Below the pieces are notes generated by a model. It saw only the letters and a program-made list of their open reading frames with translations. It searched no databases and was not told the origin of the DNA. A program made the translations under genes and the position numbers. A stretch of 64,000 nt of DNA from Sphingobacteriales bacterium 50-39 (GTDB lineage Bacteria; Bacteroidota; Bacteroidia; Chitinophagales; Chitinophagaceae), in contig MKTZ01000021.1 of assembly GCA_001898505.1 (NCBI GenBank), positions 103,151-167,150 on the forward strand. Reading direction: 5' to 3'. Positions 36,958-46,662 of the stretch are shown here, piece by piece. Each line of letters starts with the position of its first letter. Position 1 is the first letter of the stretch.

Positions 36958-36992
36958 AAAAATAAGAAACCCCTAGCTGACGCCAGGGGTTT
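36958..36992 (-). terminator. Terminator of the glutathione peroxidase gene
   Basis: On the minus strand AAACCCCT and AGGGGTTT arms (36992-36967) enclose a 10-base loop with an internal GC pair, followed by a T-rich run. It ends the peroxidase transcript just before holB. Confidence 0.75.
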
Positions 36993-37012
36993 GTCAGGGA
37001 AGAATATTTTGT

Positions 37013-37531
37013 TTAATTCAAATACTTCGTGATCTGCTCGTCCATGGGCTTTATTTTGCTGGGGAATACCGCGATCAGCTTCCCATTCTCGTCGATGAGG
37101 AATTTGGTGAAGTTCCAGCCGATGACGGGATCAGCAACCCCCAGCTTTTTGGCCTCTTCGGTCAGATATTTAAAAAGAGGATGTGTATTTTCTCCGATGA
37201 CATCCACTTTTTCGGCCATGGGGAAAGTGACACCATAGTTCTTTTTGCAGAATTCGCTGATCTCCGCATTGGTGCCGGGCTCCTGCTGATGGAAATTGTT
37301 GGCAGGGAAGCCTACGATGACCAGCTTGTCCTTGTATTGCTCGTACAGTTTTTCCAGGTCGGAATATTGTGGAGTAAATCCACATTTCGACGCGGTATTG
37401 ACGATCAATAATTTTTTACCCTTGAACTTGGCAAGATCGATGATTTTTCCATCCAGTCCCGGTACCTTGAAATCGTAGACGCTTGTCACACCGGCTACCA
37501 GGAACATCGAGAGCAATAATGCGCGTAACAT
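37013..37531 (-). CDS. Glutathione peroxidase family thiol peroxidase
   Basis: This 172-residue protein starts with a signal-like N-terminus (MLRALLLSMFLVAGVTS) and carries the GPx fold. The peroxidatic cysteine C50 is in VNTASKCGFTPQY. The glutamine/tryptophan region is FPANNFHQQEPGTN and GWNFTKFLID. A cysteine at about 94 (EFCKKNYG) sits where thioredoxin-dependent GPx enzymes have the resolving residue, so reduction by thioredoxin is more likely than by glutathione. It would remove peroxides in the envelope. It is a single-gene unit. Confidence 0.92.
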   Translation of the reverse strand: MLRALLLSMFLVAGVTSVYDFKVPGLDGKIIDLAKFKGKKLLIVNTASKCGFTPQYSDLEKLYEQYKDKLVIVGFPANNFHQQEPGTNAEISEFCKKNYGVTFPMAEKVDVIGENTHPLFKYLTEEAKKLGVADPVIGWNFTKFLIDENGKLIAVFPSKIKPMDEQITKYLN

Positions 37532-37678
37532 AGAAAGTTGATTTTAGACAATAAAGGTAATTTGATATTGCGAAAGAGTTACAAAGAGGGAACGCTAATC
37601 TTTAAGTTAGAGACAAATTTGAATGACAGGCGGCATTTCCTCCGGATGGCCGGGGTGAGTTGAGGGAGCCCGGCGGAC

Positions 37679-39082
37679 TCACTGATGCTCATAACAACCC
37701 AGGTCGGGCAATCCTACGGGCCGGAGGTTACCGTCGAGGTCCACGGTGAGGGCGTTACTGATGCCTTTGTCGATAAGGGGTGACGCAGCCCGGAGATGAA
37801 GATCATAATATCTTGAAAAGTTATTGACGCTATCGAACAGCGGGTCGGTATTGGCGATGATATTGGATACGGTGGCATCCGTGGGTGCAGACTTTACTTT
37901 CCAGTCGCAATTGGAAAAGCCTACATGGTAGGCTAAAGATCCTGATCCCTGGCGTGTAACCTGTACTTCATTATCCACTGTTCCACTGACGCCCCAGAAG
38001 ATACAATTGATAAAGTCGGCAGAGAGGTCGGCGTTCAGGGATGTCCCGTTGTCCTGCGTGGTATAATTGCTGACGGAGAGCACGGGCTGTGAGTGTGTGA
38101 TATAATCATTGGAAAAACCTACCGCGGTGCAATGCAGGAATTGATAGTTCCCTCCATAACGCAGGACTATGTTCTTACCACAGTTGCTGATCAGACAATT
38201 ATTGGCCTGAATGCTGGTCTGTACTCCCAGTATCCCTACATCATAGCTATTGTCGATGATACACTGGCTGAGCGTAAGCTGAGGGGGAGAACTCAAAGGT
38301 GAACCCGACGCCACAATGGCCTGGTACGCATTCTTTATATCGGTGTACTCGAGACTGCTGGCTTTGCTTGTCTGTCTGAAATAGATACCCGGCCAGCCAC
38401 CGGGGAAATCCCGGTAAGGATCGTCCAGTCTGTCACCCCGGAAGATAACATGATTGCTGTCACCTTTTGCTCCCTGTATTTTCAGGGTGCCGTCCACTAA
38501 GAAAGGAGCATCTGCATGCAGATAAATGCGACATCCGGCGGGAATGGTGAGGGTGGCATTCGTATCCACCTGCAATCCCCCCTGAATGACATAGGGCAAT
38601 GTGTTATCCCATGTGACATTGCCCTCGATGGTCTGGTTGCGTAAAAAATGGGCATTCTTCCCCCATGCCCGGAGCTGAATATATTGAGACGCGCCGTTAA
38701 AGGCTACCTGTATGCTGTCCTGTACAATAAATGGAAGGTTCGCCGCATTGGGCTGGATGCTGAGGGCGACAAAGATGTAGATGGAATCCCCGGCCCCGAC
38801 CTCGACATTATGTCGCTGAGGTCCCGGCGCTCCGTTGATATTGATGGAAAAGAATGTGCCTCCTATCAGCTTTATATCGGACAAACGCAGTTTCTGGTCA
38901 TTGGCATTGATCACTTTGACGACCTTGGTGATGCTACCGGTGGAGACAAATACCGTATCGAAGAACAGGGTGTCGGCGCTGAGATGGACGATGGCATCCT
39001 TACTGGTGATAAAACTATCTTTCCTGCAGGAAAAAAAGGCGAGGGCGACGAACAACGGTATAAGCGGCCGGGTGATACGCAT
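37679..39082 (-). CDS. Lipoprotein with right-handed beta-helix-like repeats
   Basis: This 467-residue protein has a lipobox with C19 (ALAFFSC). The N-terminal domain (about 35-150) is an immunoglobulin-like or choice-of-anchor domain (FFDTVFVSTGSITKVVKVINAND). After that come parallel beta-helix style rungs with N/D-rich turns (LTLSQCIIDNSYDVGILGVQ, IQANNCLISNCGKNIVLRYGG). The C-terminus ends in PLIDKGI ... VDLDGNLRPVGLPDLGCYE, typical of choice-of-anchor/polymorphic outer-membrane proteins. It is likely surface exposed. Its role is unknown. Confidence 0.82.
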   Translation of the reverse strand: MRITRPLIPLFVALAFFSCRKDSFITSKDAIVHLSADTLFFDTVFVSTGSITKVVKVINANDQKLRLSDIKLIGGTFFSININGAPGPQRHNVEVGAGDSIYIFVALSIQPNAANLPFIVQDSIQVAFNGASQYIQLRAWGKNAHFLRNQTIEGNVTWDNTLPYVIQGGLQVDTNATLTIPAGCRIYLHADAPFLVDGTLKIQGAKGDSNHVIFRGDRLDDPYRDFPGGWPGIYFRQTSKASSLEYTDIKNAYQAIVASGSPLSSPPQLTLSQCIIDNSYDVGILGVQTSIQANNCLISNCGKNIVLRYGGNYQFLHCTAVGFSNDYITHSQPVLSVSNYTTQDNGTSLNADLSADFINCIFWGVSGTVDNEVQVTRQGSGSLAYHVGFSNCDWKVKSAPTDATVSNIIANTDPLFDSVNNFSRYYDLHLRAASPLIDKGISNALTVDLDGNLRPVGLPDLGCYEHQ

Positions 39083-39112
39083 CGGGATAAATGTACAAAT
39101 TAAATGTCGGAC

Positions 39113-39131
39113 AACGGGCCTTAGGCCCGTT
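39113..39131. repeat. Triloop palindrome AACGGGCC-tta-GGCCCGTT
   Basis: Perfect 8-base arms with a three-base loop, 32 bp before the end of radA and 31 bp after the lipoprotein start. The same arms with a different loop occur at 57091-57109. It may end the radA transcript, but no U-tract follows. Confidence 0.5.
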
Positions 39132-39163
39132 ATGAAAACGCATCGGTGGGCTGAACATTGTGC

Positions 39164-40537
39164 CTAAAAGAGATATTGATACACTTCTTCCACTCTTCCC
39201 ACCGGCATGATTTCGATGTTAAACTTCTGGTTATTCAGTCCCTTGACATTGTATCTGCTGACGAATATTTTTTCGAAGCCCAGCTTTTCGGCTTCGGCTA
39301 TCCGTTGTTCGACACGGCCCACGGCCCTTATCTCGCCGCTGAGCCCTACTTCACCCGAGAAACAGTATTGTGGGGACAGGGGAGTATCCTCATAAGAGCT
39401 GAGAAGGGCGCATAATACTGCGAGGTCGATGGAGGGGTCTTCCACCTTTAGCCCTCCGGCGATGTTGAGAAAGACATCTTTTACACCAAAATGAAAGCCA
39501 CCTCTCTTTTCCAATACTGCCAGCAATAATTGCAATCTTCGGAGGTCGAAGCCGCTGACTGTCCTTTGAGGTGTACCATAAACGGACGGCGTCACCAATG
39601 CCTGTACTTCGATGAGGAGGGGTCGAAGCCCTTCGATGGTGGCAGCGATGGCGATGCCACTGAGCTGCTCCTCTTTTTGAGTGATCAGGAGTTCGCTGGG
39701 ATTGCTTACGCCCCGCATCCCATCTTCCGTCATTTCATAAATACCCAGCTCGGCGGTGCTGCCAAACCTGTTCTTCAACGTGCGAAGTATGCGATACGCA
39801 TAATGTCTGTCCCCTTCGAACTGCAAGACGGTATCGACCATATGTTCCAGGATCTTTGGGCCGGCGATACCGCCGTCTTTGGTGATATGACCGATGAGGA
39901 ACACAGGTGTGTGGCTGTCTTTGGCAAATCGCTGAAACTCCGATGTACACTCTCTTATCTGCGACACGCTGCCCGCGGAGGACTCGATATAAGGAGATTG
40001 CAGTGTCTGGATCGAGTCTACGATCACGAGGCTGGGTTTTAATTTTTTTATCTCCTGAAATATGGCTTGTGTAGACGTCTCTGTTAACAAGTAGAACTGA
40101 TCGTTCTGCATCTTCAGTCTGTCGGCCCGCATCTTTATCTGCTGCTCACTCTCTTCTCCGCTGATATAAAGTACGGTGTGGTCTTTCAAAAGCAATCCAT
40201 TCTGCAGGAACAAGGTACTTTTACCGATGCCTGGCTCTCCTGCAACCAGGACAATGCTACCCGTTACAATACCACCTCCTAACACTCTGTTAAGCTCGGC
40301 ATCAGCTGTGATGATCCTTTTTTCTTCGGCGCTTACTACTTCATTAAGGGATATGGTGCGGATATCTTTTTTACCAGCCGTGTTTTTTTTCCAATCAGAT
40401 TCAGCCAGCCGGTTGTCTTTTGTGATGACCTCTTCGACAAAAGTGTTCCATTGATCACATGAAGGACATTTACCCGACCATTTTGCGCTTTCATAACCAC
40501 AATTGCTACAGAAGAAGGCTGTTTTTATTTTGCTCAT
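39164..40537 (-). CDS. radA: DNA repair protein RadA
   Basis: This 457-residue protein has the RadA order. The C4 zinc finger is C10, C13, C24 and C27. A RecA-like ATPase follows, with Walker A GEPGIGKST at 100-108, Walker B LVIVDSIQT and the RadA signature KNRFG at 255-259. A Lon-protease-like C-terminal domain completes it. RadA is a branch-migration helicase acting in recombinational repair. The start is preceded by an unusual five-copy 31-32 bp degenerate repeat. Confidence 0.97.
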   Translation of the reverse strand: MSKIKTAFFCSNCGYESAKWSGKCPSCDQWNTFVEEVITKDNRLAESDWKKNTAGKKDIRTISLNEVVSAEEKRIITADAELNRVLGGGIVTGSIVLVAGEPGIGKSTLFLQNGLLLKDHTVLYISGEESEQQIKMRADRLKMQNDQFYLLTETSTQAIFQEIKKLKPSLVIVDSIQTLQSPYIESSAGSVSQIRECTSEFQRFAKDSHTPVFLIGHITKDGGIAGPKILEHMVDTVLQFEGDRHYAYRILRTLKNRFGSTAELGIYEMTEDGMRGVSNPSELLITQKEEQLSGIAIAATIEGLRPLLIEVQALVTPSVYGTPQRTVSGFDLRRLQLLLAVLEKRGGFHFGVKDVFLNIAGGLKVEDPSIDLAVLCALLSSYEDTPLSPQYCFSGEVGLSGEIRAVGRVEQRIAEAEKLGFEKIFVSRYNVKGLNNQKFNIEIMPVGRVEEVYQYLF

Positions 40538-40565
40538 GAAGTAAAGGTCACATTTTTCTGCAGGA

Positions 40566-40723
40566 GATCAACAAGGAGGAGTGAAATAGAGCGAGAAGAT
40601 GAACAACGAGGGAGTAAATTGAACAAAAGGTGAACAACGGGTGAATAAATTATGCAGAGGATGAATAAAGAAGGAGTAAATAGTGTGATAAGATGAGTAG
40701 GAAGGGAGAGGCAATGAATGTAA
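40566..40723. repeat. Five degenerate tandem copies, 31-32 bp period
   Basis: Units start at 40566, 40598, 40629, 40660 and 40692. Each opens with a form of GATGAACAA and continues with a form of GGAGTAAAT, then a variable 9-10 base tail. The spacing (32, 31, 31, 32) is close to three helical turns, so the conserved parts fall on one face of the DNA. It lies 29 bp upstream of the radA start. Confidence 0.6.
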
Positions 40724-40782
40724 ACGAGAATAAAAATTGTCCTTCGGACACCGAACTTGTGATTCGTTCGTAAAAAGTAAAA

Positions 40783-40808
40783 GGGCCAGCTAAATCGCCG
40801 GCCCCTTA
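40783..40808 (-). terminator. GC-rich hairpin with U-tract on the minus strand
   Basis: GGGCC-A-GC and GC-C-GGCCC arms surround an AT-rich loop. Read on the minus strand it is followed by TTTTACTTTTTA, and on the plus strand by CTTACTT. It looks like an intrinsic terminator for a transcript coming from the SusC side, although no gene is known there. Confidence 0.5.
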
Positions 40809-41041
40809 CTTACTAACCCATTAAATTCTTGCACTAAATTACAAATTAGCGCCACATAACAAAATAAATTTTTGAGGGTGTGAATAACTTTAAAACCCTA
40901 AAAATGAGGGTTTGAAAGCAAAAAAAATCACTCGTTACTAATTTATAATCAAGTACTTACGAGGCAAGGCATGGAAGCGGGTACAAGAGGGGCGGGGAAA
41001 ATAGAACCGGGTAAACTATTGAAAATTAACATGCGCAGGAG

Positions 41042-41063
41042 GCCTTCAAATTGCCTTCAAATT
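41042..41063. repeat. Tandem 11-bp direct repeat
   Basis: GCCTTCAAATT occurs twice in direct succession, and is followed by two imperfect copies of CTGYCTTTTTG (from 41067 and 41087). The function is unknown. Confidence 0.55.
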
Positions 41064-41682
41064 TCTCTGTCTTTTTGGTCGGTAACCTGCCTTTTTGTCA
41101 AATATAAACAGATTTTAATTGGATTAATAAAAATAATATACTTCTTGTAAGGCCGGATGAGATTGTAGAGGAAGATAATTTCGCGATGTAATTACACATT
41201 ATAAAATAAAGTAATTTACTTGACTGATGATCGGGAATCCGGATCTGTCAGGAATGACAGAGGAAAAGCTGGCAGGGTAGGGGTGCGGGTAGGCTGACCG
41301 GAAAAGTCGGATAATGAGAGCTGTCCCAGCTGGATGACGGGTCGAATAGCAGGTCGGATTTTTCGTGGAGTAGGTTCTGAATAGGGGAGGTTTCGGGAAT
41401 GTGGGGAATCTTTCAGGAAGCCTCTGGGATCGATGTGGATATAAGGGTTTACACTTAATTATTTATTACAGGCAAACATATATGGTGGAAACAAATATTA
41501 ACAAAGCTATCCGGATTCTATTTGTTTGGGCTAAATTAAAAATTATGTTAAAAACATTGTGAATGGTCCTAATGCGTGATGGACGGAAGATTTGATCCGT
41601 TCGTACACGTTTTCAGCCACTTATCAGTGTTTTTGGACTTAACGAGAAAACTTTAAATTCATTAACCAAAACGGACTGTCAC

Positions 41683-44600
41683 ATGAGAAAAATTCGCATT
41701 GCGATGACATGGGCGTTTACGCTCATTTCTTTCAGTCTATTTGCCCAGACAAAGGAGGTTTCGGGTAAGGTCACGGACCCCTCTGGAGCAGGTATTCCAT
41801 CCGCCACGATCCGGATCAAGGGCCAGAAAGGGGGTACCAGCGCGGACCCCAATGGCTTTTTCAAGCTCAACACTCCATTACATGCTGTCCTTATCATCAG
41901 CGGGGTCGGTTATGACCCGGTGGAGGTTTCCGTTGCCGACAGGTCAACGGTCACGATCAGCTTAAAACCTAACAACTCTGCCTTGAGCGAAGTGGTCGTT
42001 ACGGCCCTTGGTATCAAGCGGGAAAAGAAAGCCTTGGGTTATGCGGTAGCCACGGTGGACAAATCGGCGCTGGAGCTTCGGCCGGAAGGTGATATTGGAA
42101 GAGTGCTCACGGGCAAGGCGCCGGGCCTCAATATCCTTAGCACGAGCGGTCTGAGCGGCAGTGGCACGAACATCAATATTCGGGGGATCAGCACGATCTC
42201 GGGTAGTTCACAACCGCTGTTCGTCGTAGACGGGGTCCCCTTCGACGCCAGCACAAACACCCAAAGTGACTTCACGTTTGGCCACCAGACCTCCAGCAGA
42301 TTCCTGGACCTGGATCCCAACAACATCGAAAGCGTCAACGTGCTGAAAGGGCTTAGCGCAACGGTGCTGTATGGCGAAGCCGGAAGAAATGGGGTCATCC
42401 TCATCACTACCAAGAATGGCGCTTCCCAAAAGGCCAAAGGGAAGGCTGAGGTCACAGTCTCGCAATCTTACTTTGCGACAAAGGCGATCCTTCCTGAGTA
42501 CAATACCAAATATGGCGGGGGCTTCGACCTTAGCCAGGGTATCGCCTTTTTCAGCAACTGGGGCGCTGCCTTCAAGAATCCACCAGTGGCCGTGAAGCAT
42601 CCTTATGACAAATCTTCGTTGGCCAATGAATTTCCTCAATACAAGGGTGCTCCGTATTATTATAAATATTACAACAGCGTTCCCCGGTTTTTCAGGATGG
42701 GCGGGGCGAGCAATACGGGCGTGAATGTTTCCGGCGCTGGTCAGAACGCGAGCTACTCCATGAGCTATAGCTATCTGGATGACGAGGGTTATATACCGGG
42801 GAACTCCATGTATAAAAATACCTTTGGCTTTGGCGGATCGGCCAGGCTGGCCAATAAGCTCACGGTCAGCGGCACGATCAACTATGTCACCACGAACGTC
42901 AGCTCACCGCCTACGAGCAACAGCTATGGCAATAACGCCACCAATACCTCGGTGTTCGGTAACGTCCTGTATACGCCGACCGCTGTAGACCTGATGGGGC
43001 TGCCTTATGAGCTGCCTTCGGATCATTCCTCCATCTATTATCGTAATGGAAATGATATCCAGAACCCGCGCTGGACGCTTTACAATTCTTTCACGGTGGA
43101 CAGGGTCAGCCGGACCTTTGGCCAGATGCTCTTCAACTATGCCCTCATCAAAGGTTTGAGTCTGTCCTATCGTATAGGATTTGACAATTACACGGAGTTC
43201 CAGGAGTATGCCCAGAACAAGGGAGGTATCTCCACTCCCACGGGGATCTATCGTACCAATACAGGGATCAATAACATCTGGGACCATACGCTGTTCCTGA
43301 ACTTTAATAGAAATTTCAGCGACTTCTCCCTGAACGTGGATGCGGGCGCCAATGCAAAGCGGACACACTATGAGCAAACGGGTATGACGAGCACGCAGCA
43401 GCTGGTATATGGATTGATGAACCATGGCAGCTTTGTCAATCACTCCCCCAACAGCGAGGACCTTGTGACGCCCCTGAACTATGGTCAGGACTTCTTAAGC
43501 CTGGGGCTTTTTGCACAAGCTACCCTGGGATATAAGGACTGGGCCTATCTGACAGCCGGGGGGCGTAATAGCACCTTCTCCTCCGTGGAACAGATCAACC
43601 GCACCATCTTTTATCCCAGCGCGTCCTTATCCTTCATACCCACGTCGGCTATCGAAAGCTGGAAGGAAAGTAAGGTCGTGAACTATCTGAAGCTCAGGGT
43701 GGGCTATGCTACTTCGGCCAACCCTCCGACGCCTTATTCCACCCGCTCATCCTTGTTCGTGTCTACGCGGAACTTCCTTACTTCGAAGGGTACGGCCATC
43801 AACATCAATGCCATCCCACCGCAGATGGCTAATCCCAACCTGAAGCCCGAGCTGCTCAAGGAGATCGAGGGAGGCATGGAAGGCAAGTTCCTGGAAAATA
43901 GGGTGGACGTGGACCTCACCTTGTATCGCAGAGTTGCCAATGACCAGATATTGAATCAGTTCCTCGATCCATCCTCCGGATTCGTCAGCCGGCAGATAAA
44001 TGTAGGCAAGGTCACCAATAAAGGCATCGAACTCAAGCTGGGTGTGGTGGCTGTTCAATCACGGGACTGGAAATGGTATGTGGAAGGTCTTTATACCCTC
44101 AACAAGAGCATGGTATCCGGCATCCCTGCCGAGCTCCCGCAGATCAATACCGCTGGATTTTCCAACGAAGGAACATTTGCCAAGAACGGGCACCCGCTGG
44201 GTATCATCATGGCCAACTATTTCCAGAAGGATCTCAAGACGGGTCAAAAGCTGGTGGGCACGGACGGGAATTATATCAACTCGAATGATATCGGCATCAT
44301 CGGCGATCCGAATGCCCTGTATAAGCTCACGGGTATCAGTACCCTCACCTTTAAGGGATTCACCTTTAGAATGCAGTGGGACTTTGTAGAAGGCGGCGAG
44401 ATGTACTCGGGTACGGCCGGAGCGCTGCTGGGCAGGGGTGTTACCAGGGATACGGAATTCGACCGCGCGGCGCCTTATATCCTGCCGGGAGTGATGGAGA
44501 ACGGTCAGCCGAACAATATTCAAATTTCCGCCACACAGGCTTATTATACGAACAGCATCACCAACGGCGCTGCGGATGAGAGCGCGATCTTCGATGCCAC

Positions 44601-44850
44601 CTGCATACGGCTGAGGGAAGCATCCCTGTCCTATAGTCTGCCTGGGAAAGTTCTGGATAAGACGCCGTTCGGCTCCATGTCGTTGAGCCTTTCAGGGACC
44701 AATCTCTGGTACAATGCTCCCAATTTTCCCAAGTATATGCATTTTGATCCGGAAGCATCTGGGCTAGGTGTGGGTAATGGCAGAGGCATGGAGTTTCTTA
44801 CGGGTCCTTCGGCACGCCGTTATGGAGCAAGTCTGAGGATCACTTTCTAA
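41683..44850 (+). CDS. SusC/RagA family TonB-dependent outer-membrane transporter
   Basis: This 1,055-residue protein has a signal peptide (cleavage near LFAQ, residue 22) and a carboxypeptidase-regulatory-like domain (about 25-95: VSGKVTDPSGAGIPSATIRIKG). The SusC linker SEVVVTALGIKREKKALGYAV follows, then the plug domain (NINIRGISTISGSSQPLFVVDGVPFD and NGVILITTKNG) and a long beta-barrel ending in aromatic GASLRITF. It imports a ligand captured by the SusD partner. No sigma/anti-sigma pair, glycosidase or hybrid sensor is next to it, so the substrate is unknown. Confidence 0.95.
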   Translation: MRKIRIAMTWAFTLISFSLFAQTKEVSGKVTDPSGAGIPSATIRIKGQKGGTSADPNGFFKLNTPLHAVLIISGVGYDPVEVSVADRSTVTISLKPNNSALSEVVVTALGIKREKKALGYAVATVDKSALELRPEGDIGRVLTGKAPGLNILSTSGLSGSGTNINIRGISTISGSSQPLFVVDGVPFDASTNTQSDFTFGHQTSSRFLDLDPNNIESVNVLKGLSATVLYGEAGRNGVILITTKNGASQKAKGKAEVTVSQSYFATKAILPEYNTKYGGGFDLSQGIAFFSNWGAAFKNPPVAVKHPYDKSSLANEFPQYKGAPYYYKYYNSVPRFFRMGGASNTGVNVSGAGQNASYSMSYSYLDDEGYIPGNSMYKNTFGFGGSARLANKLTVSGTINYVTTNVSSPPTSNSYGNNATNTSVFGNVLYTPTAVDLMGLPYELPSDHSSIYYRNGNDIQNPRWTLYNSFTVDRVSRTFGQMLFNYALIKGLSLSYRIGFDNYTEFQEYAQNKGGISTPTGIYRTNTGINNIWDHTLFLNFNRNFSDFSLNVDAGANAKRTHYEQTGMTSTQQLVYGLMNHGSFVNHSPNSEDLVTPLNYGQDFLSLGLFAQATLGYKDWAYLTAGGRNSTFSSVEQINRTIFYPSASLSFIPTSAIESWKESKVVNYLKLRVGYATSANPPTPYSTRSSLFVSTRNFLTSKGTAININAIPPQMANPNLKPELLKEIEGGMEGKFLENRVDVDLTLYRRVANDQILNQFLDPSSGFVSRQINVGKVTNKGIELKLGVVAVQSRDWKWYVEGLYTLNKSMVSGIPAELPQINTAGFSNEGTFAKNGHPLGIIMANYFQKDLKTGQKLVGTDGNYINSNDIGIIGDPNALYKLTGISTLTFKGFTFRMQWDFVEGGEMYSGTAGALLGRGVTRDTEFDRAAPYILPGVMENGQPNNIQISATQAYYTNSITNGAADESAIFDATCIRLREASLSYSLPGKVLDKTPFGSMSLSLSGTNLWYNAPNFPKYMHFDPEASGLGVGNGRGMEFLTGPSARRYGASLRITF

Positions 44851-44868
44851 AACTTTTAAACGGACAAC

Positions 44869-46632
44869 ATGACTATTAAAAAAATATTTACCGGGCTCGT
44901 GGCCATCGGCGTTCTGGCGGGCGCATCGTCCTGTAAAAAAAGTCTGAACGATCTTTTGAACAACCCCAACTACCCCGGTACGACTACGGCGGATGTGGAC
45001 CTTTATCTCAACCAGGTCCAGCTGAGCTTTAACAATTTCTGGGTGACGGCATCCGATTATGGTGCACAGCTCGTGCGTCAGCAGCAGTGGGTGGGTCCTT
45101 TTTATCGCAATGCCTATACTCCTTCGACCTTCGACGGGGAATGGGAGACTGCTTATGCGGGAGGCAACGCGCCCTTTGGCGCGAGCGCCACTCTGGCCTA
45201 TGGCGGGGTGATACCCAATGCGGATGCTCTTATTAAGCTGGCGACGTCGCAAAAGAAATACATACAATCGGGTATCGCCAAAGTGTTGAAGGCCTTTACG
45301 CTGGCCACGCTGGTGGATGATTTTGGCGATGTACCCTTTTCGCAAGCCAACCAGGGCAACGCCAATACGAATCCCAAAGTCGATCAGGGAGCGGCTGTCT
45401 ATGCTGGTGCATTGTCGCTGCTGGACAGCGCCATTACCGATCTTAAAAACCCTGATGCGGCTCCCGGACCTGCCAACGACCTGTACTATCCTGGCAGCAC
45501 CGAAGTGGCGAACTGGGTGACGTTTGCCAAGACCCTGAAGCTGAAATTGTATATGCAGACGCGGCTGGTAGATCCTTCGGTGACGAGCAAGATAACCGCC
45601 CTGCTGACAGAGAACGACCTGATCAATGATCCTTCACAGGACTTCGTCTTCAAATATGGAACCTCTATCACGGCGCCGGACAGCCGCCATGAGCACTATG
45701 GACTCGATTATGTCAATTCCGGCGGTGTAGGGGAGTATATCTGTAATTATTTCATGTGGATGGTGACGGCGCAGAAATACGGAGGGAGCGTCAATCTCAA
45801 TGGTGATCCGAGGACCCGTTATTATTTCTATCGTCAGAGCAATAGTTATAGCTGGGCCAACTCACAGACCTGTCCCTGTTTTGTGAACTCGCAGTATGGC
45901 AACTCCAACTTCCCGGCCTGGTATCCCAGCGTCCCGGATAAGACGCCTTATTGTGTCATCGGTAAAGGGTATATGGGCCGTGACCATGGCGATAACAGCG
46001 GTGCGCCGCCTGATGGCAGCTTCCGTACGGCCTTTGGTGTTTATCCCGCCGCAGGCCAGTTCGATGGCGACCAGGCCCAGGCAGTGACCCTCAGCATGGG
46101 TGGCCTTGGCGCGGGCATCAATCCCATCTGGTTGTCTTCCTTTACTTCCTTCCTGGAGGCCGAGGCGGCACTCACCCTGAATATCACGACGGCAGGCGCG
46201 CCCCGCGATCTGCTGCAGGCCGGTGTGCAGACTTCCATCGATAAGGTGATGGGCTTCCCTGCTTCGGTGAACGTGACGCCTGATCCCAGCTATGTTCCTT
46301 CTGCTACACAGGTCTCGAACTATGTCAACCTGGTGCTGAGCAATTATGACAATGCCACGACGGACGATGCACGGTTGAATATCATTATGACGGAATACTA
46401 TCTGGCGTCGTGGGGCAATGGTGTAGAACCATATAATAACTACAGGCGTACCGGTAAGCCGGATAATGCCCAACTCGCTGTGGCCGTACCGAATCCGGGA
46501 TTCTTTATGCGTAGCTTCTATTACCCTTCAGTCTTTGTCAACAGGAACTCCAATGCCCCTGCTCAAAAGACGCCGGGAGATGCTGTCCAAAAAGTATTCT
46601 GGGATAATAACCCGGATAATTTCGTGAAGTAA
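44869..46632 (+). CDS. SusD/RagB family nutrient-binding lipoprotein
   Basis: This 587-residue protein has a lipobox with C22 (LAGASSC) and matches the SusD/RagB (SusD-like) fold. Helical repeats appear at the N-terminus (LNDLLNNPNYPGTTTADVDLYLNQVQLSF) and there is a TPR-like IAKVLKAFTLATLVDDFGDVPFSQA. It would form the lid over the SusC barrel and bind ligand at the surface. It starts 18 bp after SusC, so both are made together. Confidence 0.94.
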   Translation: MTIKKIFTGLVAIGVLAGASSCKKSLNDLLNNPNYPGTTTADVDLYLNQVQLSFNNFWVTASDYGAQLVRQQQWVGPFYRNAYTPSTFDGEWETAYAGGNAPFGASATLAYGGVIPNADALIKLATSQKKYIQSGIAKVLKAFTLATLVDDFGDVPFSQANQGNANTNPKVDQGAAVYAGALSLLDSAITDLKNPDAAPGPANDLYYPGSTEVANWVTFAKTLKLKLYMQTRLVDPSVTSKITALLTENDLINDPSQDFVFKYGTSITAPDSRHEHYGLDYVNSGGVGEYICNYFMWMVTAQKYGGSVNLNGDPRTRYYFYRQSNSYSWANSQTCPCFVNSQYGNSNFPAWYPSVPDKTPYCVIGKGYMGRDHGDNSGAPPDGSFRTAFGVYPAAGQFDGDQAQAVTLSMGGLGAGINPIWLSSFTSFLEAEAALTLNITTAGAPRDLLQAGVQTSIDKVMGFPASVNVTPDPSYVPSATQVSNYVNLVLSNYDNATTDDARLNIIMTEYYLASWGNGVEPYNNYRRTGKPDNAQLAVAVPNPGFFMRSFYYPSVFVNRNSNAPAQKTPGDAVQKVFWDNNPDNFVK

Positions 46633-46662
46633 ATCAAATCGGATCACTACAAAAATGAATCC

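Larger units (their letters stand above)
40538..41682. other. 1.1-kb gene-free region between radA and SusC
   Basis: No ORF above about 60 codons looks real. The contents are a five-copy degenerate repeat (40566-40723), GTCC-ttc-GGAC (40739-40749), a GC-rich hairpin with U-tract on the minus strand (about 40783-40808) and an AAACCCT/AGGGTTT hairpin (about 40894-40914). There is also a tandem 11-bp repeat (41042-41063) and small hairpins at 41245-41260 and 41319-41331. The last 200 bp is AT-rich and probably holds the SusC promoter. I found no clear TAnnTTTG there. Confidence 0.6.
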
